Below, in pieces: positions 58,149-64,000 of a stretch of DNA of 64,000 nt (the first letter of the stretch is position 1; every line of letters begins with the position of its first letter). The translations under genes and the position numbers were made by a program. Location: contig NW_024735554.1 in NCBI RefSeq assembly GCF_018991925.1, positions 1,347,530-1,411,529 on the forward strand, read 5' to 3'. A model generated the notes under the pieces. It was not told the origin of the DNA, searched no databases, and worked only from the letters and a program-made list of their open reading frames with translations. Origin of the DNA: Homarus americanus (taxonomy: Eukaryota > Arthropoda > Malacostraca > Decapoda > Nephropidae).

Positions 58149-60592
58149 TATCCAAATATCTTTTTCGGTTCGAAACATGACCCAAAAAATAATATTTCTT
58201 ATTGTTGTTTTTATTCAGTACAAATTTCTTAGTCCCTGAAAGACAGAGCAGTAGTGAAGTAGACAAGACGCAGAAAAATATACTCATCCCTCATCAGGAA
58301 AAGTAAGAGTCAGGAACACACGAATCCCCAAGCTGGATAAATATAAATTAACTTTTCTCTCTCTTTTTCTCTCCCTCCCTCGCTGAGGATGGAAGCTGCC
58401 AAACAACTGTCCCCAGAGATGATTATTGTGGAGTAAAATATTTTCTTTTCTTCTTGTCACTTACTGCGGAATTAATTAGTATCAGTATACCCAGGTGAGG
58501 GAATTATGAGTTAGTTCTTTGTTCAGTCGCCTACCTGGTTGTGTGTTCATGTTATAATGCCCTTCAACAACTACTCTCTTTAACGCTTATTCTAGATTAG
58601 TAAATACACACATATATATATATATATATCCACATAATACCAGGTAATGTCTGACTATAATGTATGAAAAATCAATCTTGTGTAATTTATGCACCTGAGT
58701 TATTTATTCGCTTCATTTAATTTGCATATTAGTAATTCCATTTATGAATGTGTGTTTTGTTGGTGCTAAAGATAATACGTTTGGCAGCTAGTTCTTATCC
58801 CTCTAGCGAAGGGAGGATGAAGATATTGTCATGTCTGTGTATATTTGTCTGTAATTGTTTTCATATTCACTCACTCGTCAGTTTTCAGCGGATATGTGAG
58901 TTTGTGTTTACTTACTCGCCATCCACAGTCAGAAGGACATATCCTCTTTAGATAACTCTGGTGGATTTAGGACTAAACATTGACAATAATATAATATATT
59001 CAATCTCAAGAAGCAACTGCTGATTCTTGACTTATAGAAGATTATTAACTATCCTTAACTCATTTGACTTCTCGTACCAGACTTCCCACAAGTGAATAAC
59101 CTGGAGAAGCTTCTTATCATAGTGCATTTTATTATATTTAACGCGAGTCTCTGCATACGCATTTAAGGACAACATTCCCAGAGGGCTTTTAACTCTACCT
59201 TGCATCATCTACTTGAAGGTCACAATGGATTAAGATTTTTAACACATACTAACTGTTATTTTTCAAGGCATAATATATAATGTAAAGCAGCGTTCACCAG
59301 CTATAAATGAATCACATATACGACCCAACAAGTAGATACCATTTATTACTAAGTGTTGAGGGACTTTCTGGTTACAACAGGAGCTTGTCTTAGGGAAATA
59401 ATGATGGGAGGGTGGTGATGGTAGTATCAAGCAGAGATCTTCAGAAGATTGGCAATGAAATTACCTACAGAACAGATAAAGCGTTGAAATATTGTCTCTC
59501 CGAATGTGTAAGGCAGATTTTTTATGATATTATTATATTTGTTGATTTTATTAAATCTTTGTATTTATGCCATTTTTGTATTAATGCGTGACAGCCTTCG
59601 GGGAACACATACAACAGTGACCTCTAGTGGCCACAACATATAACTGACAAGTAACACATATGAAACCCGACTTGGCTAGTACACAGTGCAAATAATGAAG
59701 GATATGAATGATAAAAAAGTTCGACGAAAAAGACTTTATATACAGTATAACTTGTATAAAAAAACAGATGAGAATGATAGATTGAATATACTGTACATAA
59801 ATGAAGAGACAGACTGTGTGATATATTTAGTCCAGGTACGAAAGTATTGAGGTACTGGTTGATAATGAGGTGAATGGCTTTACGTTGGATTCTATAAAAT
59901 ACTGATAATTGAGAGTCTGGTGGCCACTCGGTACGGCGGAATAATACAGCGTTCCTGGAAAAGTATAATGATATTCATACCATGACTCGGAACCTCACAG
60001 GGGGTGCACAGTATATATTTAAAAACAAAATATTAATGTCGTTTCAGATTTTTTTTGCATTTGCTCTACTTTTTAAGCTTTGGTAAGGTTAAGTTAGGTT
60101 GTGGAAATTATTATCTAACCAGTTTGTTTACGATTGGTTGGATTACGCTTAGCTAATAAGATAGAAGATTATATAAAGTTTCTAAGTACACCAATCCGGA
60201 CATGTTGCACATTTTACGAGTACTTGCTTCTATATAGACTTCTCGGCTTCCATATAGCATACAACCGGCTTCGATATAACACATCCGATTTCTATATAAT
60301 ATACATCCTCTTAGGCTTGTTAGGAGGCTTCTGTTTACATATTTTGAGTGTTGAGTGTTGGGAGGGTAGGTGGTTGAGGTCGTCAAGATGAAAGGTAATA
60401 ACAGAAGGTCAGTAATGGGTGACGGAACTGTGTGAAGATTCATGACTTCTCCACAGTATGATTCCATGTATTCCCGCTATTAGCGAACAGATACGCAGGT
60501 GGTCAAATACAGTACTGCTTCCTTGTGTACCGAAGGCATATGAGAAGTATGTTGAACCCACACTGTTTCATTCGACGTCTAAGGATCTATAT
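58149..60592. other. Unassigned AT-rich intergenic sequence
   Basis: A short (TA)n lies at 58,609-58,629. No gene, RNA or repeat family was recognised. Confidence 0.45.
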
Positions 60593-61195
60593 TGTTACGA
60601 GTAGGGGATTTAGAATATAGTTATACGTCTACCCAGATCCCAACAGGTAACAACAACAAAAAAACAAAGACAATCGGACTATAAAAGGGTAGACAAAGGA
60701 TGCGAGTTTTCGTTGTGTATAATAAAGTACCATAAATCCTTTAACAAAATATTCAGCTTATAAATTACCCTTAACCAAACTTAACCTAAACATTAACAGT
60801 ATATACATATTAATAAACATAAAACAATCTTGAAGCAAGTGGACGTGGGGGAGTTAATACAAAATATAAGTACTTAAGTGAGGAGCTGAGATGGCTGACG
60901 AGTAAGGCTGAGTATTGTAGAAGACGGTAGGTAGTCACTGCACGTAGGTTTAGAGGATAGATGATCCTGTGGTCACTTCCCAGAGCCAAGTGCCCTCTCC
61001 TCGAATTGGAGCTGACAAAGAAGACTGAGGAGGTGACGCAACAACCAGGATAGGGAGAAGGGAAACCTCGGAGTGGTAAATCGAAGACGAGCTCATACTC
61101 GTGTCTCGTCCCTAGATGGCGCGTCGTGCGCCGGGTAGTAGGATTCCGTGACAATAGATGGCGTGGTTCGTGAAAAGCGGTGGAGGGTCGTAACA
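60593..61195. mobile_element. Solo LTR with 5-bp target duplication
   Basis: The 603-bp segment starts TGTTACGA and ends TCGTAACA, a perfect 8-bp inverted pair with the canonical TG...CA ends. It is flanked on both sides by tatat (60,588-60,592 and 61,196-61,200), a 5-bp target-site duplication typical of Gypsy-type elements. Possible promoter and polyadenylation signals in plus orientation are TATAAAAGG (60,680-60,688) and AATAAA (60,721-60,726); orientation is not certain. No internal gag-pol region or second LTR is nearby, so the element was lost by LTR-LTR recombination. The 128-codon minus frame inside is not a gene. Confidence 0.8.
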
Positions 61196-61552
61196 TATAT
61201 ACACTTTCATATTAAACACAAATACTCTCAATTCCTCACTGAAGTAAAAAAAATATATATGTAGCATTAACTAACTTTATATAAAAACGACCATCTTCTT
61301 CAATTCTACGGTGAACACAATGTGGAAAAAACACTGTGCGTGTTAGGTTGTTTTCCGGGTGAGGGGTACAAGCCCCGGAGCGCCCATTTATTTACCAAAT
61401 AATGTAATGACAGATACACGCTCGAGGCATTACTCAGCGAGGCGTTTACCTGCCCCTACCTTTTTATGCCACGTTCAGGTCTTGCTGGGGTAGACTCACA
61501 TTGACGGCGTGAGTTATAATTAAAATAAATTAGAGGTATTACTCGATTTTCT

Positions 61553-61663
61553 TAGCTAGTTATCTTAGCCAATTATTTTTCGGTGATTATGTAAGTTGAT
61601 TATCTTAGCCGATGATCTTAGCCAGTTACCTTAGCCTATTACCTTAGCGGATTATCTTAACAA
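61553..61663. repeat. ~13-bp tandem repeat (ttatcttagcc)
   Basis: About seven degenerate units. Related units (ttaattatcttcaattatcttaacc) continue at 62,707-62,740, after the inserted CR1 copy. Confidence 0.75.
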
Positions 61664-61672
61664 ATTAAGATA

Positions 61673-62708
61673 ACAGGAAACAGCGAGTGAGCATTAACGG
61701 CACTAAGTCCCATTGGAGCAACGTCACAAGTGGAGTTCCCCAAGGCTCAGTACTTGGACCATTATTATTTATTATATACATAACCGACATAGATATCGGC
61801 ATAGACAGCAACATAAGTAAATTTGCTGATGACACTAAAATAGGACGTGTTATTAAATCTGACGAGGACTCAGCAAAACTACAGGAAGATCTAAACAAAT
61901 TTTTCGAATGGTCTGGTGGTAAAGATGAAATTCAACGCGGACAAATGTAAAGTACTCAGTATAGGAGATGTAAACAGGGAAACCAGATACCAGATGAACA
62001 ACGATGCCATAGAGAAATCCGACTGCGAGAGAGATTTAGGAGTATTGATAAGTAGGAACCTTAAGCCAAGTAAACAATTTGTTTTTACTCATAACAAGGC
62101 TAATAAAGTACTTGGGTTCATACAAAGGAGTGTTAGTTACAAGACTAGCGAGGTCATCCTAAAACTGCATCTTGCTCTTTGAGACCACACCTGGATTACG
62201 CAGTTCAGTTCAGTTCTGGTCACGGTATTACAGAATGGATATAGAATCCTTGGAAAGAATTCAGTGGAGAAAGACAAGACAAATCCCGGGCATTAGGAAC
62301 CTTGAGTATAGAGACAGGTTAAAGCATCTTTGACCTGCACTCCCTCGAGAGAGACGAGAGAGAGAGCGAGGGGCGGGCCTGATAGAGGTGTGTACAAGTG
62401 AAGGCAGGGAAGCAACAAAGGGGACATACAAAGGTACTAAACCATCCAACCAGAGCGAACTCGCGAATAATGGTTTTAAATTAGACAAATTTAGATTTAG
62501 GCGTGAAATAGGTAAACACTGGTTTGGAAACAGAGTGGTGAATGAATGGAACAAGTTTTCCAAATATCATCATTAACTCGAATACACTGGATAGCTTCAA
62601 ACATAGGTTGGATGCTTATATGAGCAATAGGGGTTGGGTGTAAACGGGACTGCCCAGTATGGGCCAATTGGCCCGCTGCAGTTTCCTCCATTCTTATGTT
62701 CTTATGTT
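61673..62708 (+). mobile_element. 5'-truncated CR1 copy with complete 3' end
   Basis: It begins within the palm (aggaaacagcgagtgagc) and runs to the ttcttatg tail (62,692-62,707). It is very close to the 23-kb copy over [17 protein letters not shown] and FADDTKIGRVIKSDEDSAK. It is inserted in a ttatcttagcc array: attatcttaacaaat on the left and attatcttaaccaaat on the right may be a target duplication or simply array units. Confidence 0.9.
61687..62576 (+). pseudogene. CR1 reverse-transcriptase remnant, multiply frameshifted
   Basis: The coding part of the CR1 copy survives as three open pieces: palm motifs B and C (61,687-61,950), the thumb start with FNADKCKVLSIG and ERDLGVLISRNLKP (61,916-62,182), and the C-terminal KLDKFRFRREIGKHWFGN (62,388-62,576). 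Compared with the 23-kb copy there is a deletion/rearrangement at 61,915, a lost base near 62,180, a duplicated cagtt at 62,205 and scrambled sequence at 62,330-62,460. It is non-functional. Confidence 0.88.
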
Positions 62709-63015
62709 AATTATCTTCAATTATCTTAACCAAATAGGTAAGTAAATTATCGAAAACCAAACATGATACAATTATGAATTACGATATTTATGATATATAA
62801 TAATTATACCATAGGATTATCTCTCAGTAAAGGTGCGAGGAAGCGACATAGAGAACAGTAAAAAATATCTCCAAGTTTCTGAACCAGGACACAATTGAGA
62901 GCTTTTGACTTAACGTTAGTGAATATTTGTTTATACAATTACTACAGTTTCATCCTTCCTTGAATTTCACTTAGTGTAGACTCGTGACACTAAGGCGTTG
63001 TCTGTAGCTTTATAC
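62709..63015. other. Unassigned intergenic sequence
   Basis: After the residual tandem units nothing recognisable is seen. Confidence 0.4.
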
Positions 63016-63236
63016 TGAGAACAGGTGGAGGCCAGTTGCTGAGTACAGGTGGTGGTCAGTTGCTGAGTACAGGTGGTGGCCAGTTGCTGAGTACAGGTGG
63101 TGGTCAGTTGCTGAGTACAGGTGGTGGCCAGTTGCTGAGTACAGGTGGTGGCCAGTTGCTGAGTACAGTTGGTGGCCAGTTGCTGAGTACAAGTGGTGGC
63201 CAGTTGCTGAGTACAGGTGGTGGCCAGTTGCTGAGG
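63016..63236. repeat. 24-bp minisatellite, about nine copies
   Basis: Units of gttgctgagtacaggtggtg plus gcca. The unit is a multiple of three, so frames on both strands stay open (LLSTGGGQ plus; QLATTCTQ minus). These are not genes. Confidence 0.95.
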
Positions 63237-63300
63237 CACTTACAAGTTCTTATAGTTGGTAGTGTTAATATCTTTTAATTTCTATTTTTTTCTTTAGTTT

Positions 63301-63822
63301 TCTTAAGGGATTCATTCGTCCTAACTTGGAGTACTGCTCTCATATCCGGGGTGGCTCTTCTTCTGTCCAACTGTTAGATAGGGTGGAATCAAAGGCATTT
63401 CGTCTTGTTAACTCTCTTCCTTAGTTGATAATCTCTCTTCCCTTTCTCTTCGCCGCAATGTTGCTTTACTCTTTCTCTTTTACAGGTTCTTTAAAGGGCA
63501 ATGTTCGGTGGATTTGGCATCCTGTGTACTGCCGACAAGGTTGTGGGCTCGTAACACTCATCCAGCCCGCGCTGCCCACCGTTCTTGCGTGAATGTTGGT
63601 CACACTAGAATAACCCGTTATACATCCTTCTTTCCTCACACAGCCAATCTGCCTCACTTAAAAAAGCTGGTTTTCCGGCGTCTTCGTGATGTAGATTAAT
63701 TTAGTCTTTTTCTTTTCTTTTTTTAATTTCTTTTTGCTCTTATTTTTTTCGCCCCCCAGGCCCCGTTGTGGGTCGATGATCTGTGTCCGGGTGGGCTATT
63801 CCCCGTAAAAAAAAGTAAAAAA
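63301..63822 (+). mobile_element. Decayed LINE C-terminus with family D 3' UTR
   Basis: A frame from 63,301 encodes FIRPNLEYCSHIRGGSS followed by LLDRVESKAFRLVN, the thumb-to-C-terminus signature of a non-LTR retrotransposon distinct from the CR1 copies. After frameshifts the C-terminal part (YRFFKGQC, SHRSCVNVGHT-like, RITRYTSFFPHT; about 63,478-63,699) follows. A 3' untranslated region ends with ccccaggccccgttgtgggt, then ctgtgtccgggtgggctatt and ccccgtaaaaaaaag. This links the coding end to the non-coding family D fragments at 10.4, 35.0, 38.7 and 44.6 kb. It is inactive because of stops and frameshifts. Confidence 0.7.
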
Positions 63823-64000
63823 GTAGCTTTTCCTATCTGCGTATTGTCTTCTCTCTCACTAATATAAACTGGATCACAGTGCCCAAACTTTTTGTATTTT
63901 ATTCTGAGAGTAAATACTTTCTCAGTACTTCGATCGAGGATAATCTCAGAATAAGAATTTCGAATATGGCCTCGAGGATAATACAGTCACCCAGAAGTAT
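63823..64000. other. Unassigned sequence to window end
   Basis: No recognisable content; the right end is cut by the window. Confidence 0.4.

Noticed and set aside
58039..58287. Open frames crossing the second gap
   Set aside because: They consist mainly of undetermined residues from the N run.
60810..61196. 128-codon minus-strand frame
   Set aside because: It lies inside the solo LTR and ends at the LTR boundary; LTRs do not normally encode protein and no motif is present.
61350..61385. tRNA-like T-arm (ggggtacaagcccc)
   Set aside because: The inverted bases form a small stem, but no A box or acceptor stem could be placed.
62967..63278. QLATTCTQ / LLSTGGGQ repeat proteins
   Set aside because: They come from the 24-bp minisatellite, again divisible by three and open on both strands.

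Overview
The window reads as gene-poor intergenic DNA from an arthropod, most likely a decapod crustacean. The evidence is indirect: several short TTAGG/CCTAA-type runs, a very high density of microsatellites and minisatellites, and many decayed CR1-like LINE copies, tRNA-derived SINEs and other retroelement 3' ends. AATAAA signals precede retroelement tails, and there is no operon-like spacing or ribosome-binding-site pattern. The species cannot be named from sequence alone. I found no convincing intact host gene. The longest non-repetitive open frame (356 codons, 23,098-24,168) is a reverse-transcriptase fragment. Most other open frames are translations of simple repeats.

Layout. 1-9 kb: a decayed LINE with an RNase H end (1.07-1.76 kb), a related 3' end (3.84 kb), a 1.1-kb degenerate minisatellite (5.64-6.79 kb) and a small element with inverted clusters of a 16-bp repeat (8.50-9.01 kb). 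9-19 kb: an old CR1 copy with an internal deletion, two hairpins (11.35 kb and a large one at 13.83 kb), a tRNA-like segment and a 37-bp minisatellite (15.1-16.1 kb). 18-35 kb: four copies of an unnamed retroelement-like family (here 'family C'), a chimeric CR1 (22.9-24.2 kb), a CR1 fragment with a folded-back 5' end (29.4 kb), one SINE copy and long simple repeats. 37-49 kb: two near-identical ~6-kb blocks in tandem, separated by a 100-N gap. The block boundaries coincide with the gap edges, so this is best read as two overlapping allelic contigs, not a biological duplication. 50-64 kb: a CR1 fragment fused to an unidentified GC-rich segment, a 94-bp inverted-repeat element inside (TA)n, a 19-bp minisatellite carrying a second SINE copy, a ~2-kb 17-bp satellite ending in a second 100-N gap, a solo LTR with a perfect 5-bp target duplication, a CR1 copy inserted in a short tandem array, a 24-bp minisatellite and a decayed LINE C-terminus.

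The parts do not form a working pathway; they record repeated retrotransposition, slippage and decay. The most informative signals are the false tandem duplication, which exposes two haplotypes; a palindrome in it whose left arm matches its right arm better in one haplotype at all four variable sites; and a previously unremarked decayed 150-codon open frame next to that palindrome. No novel defence, metabolic or regulatory system could be supported.
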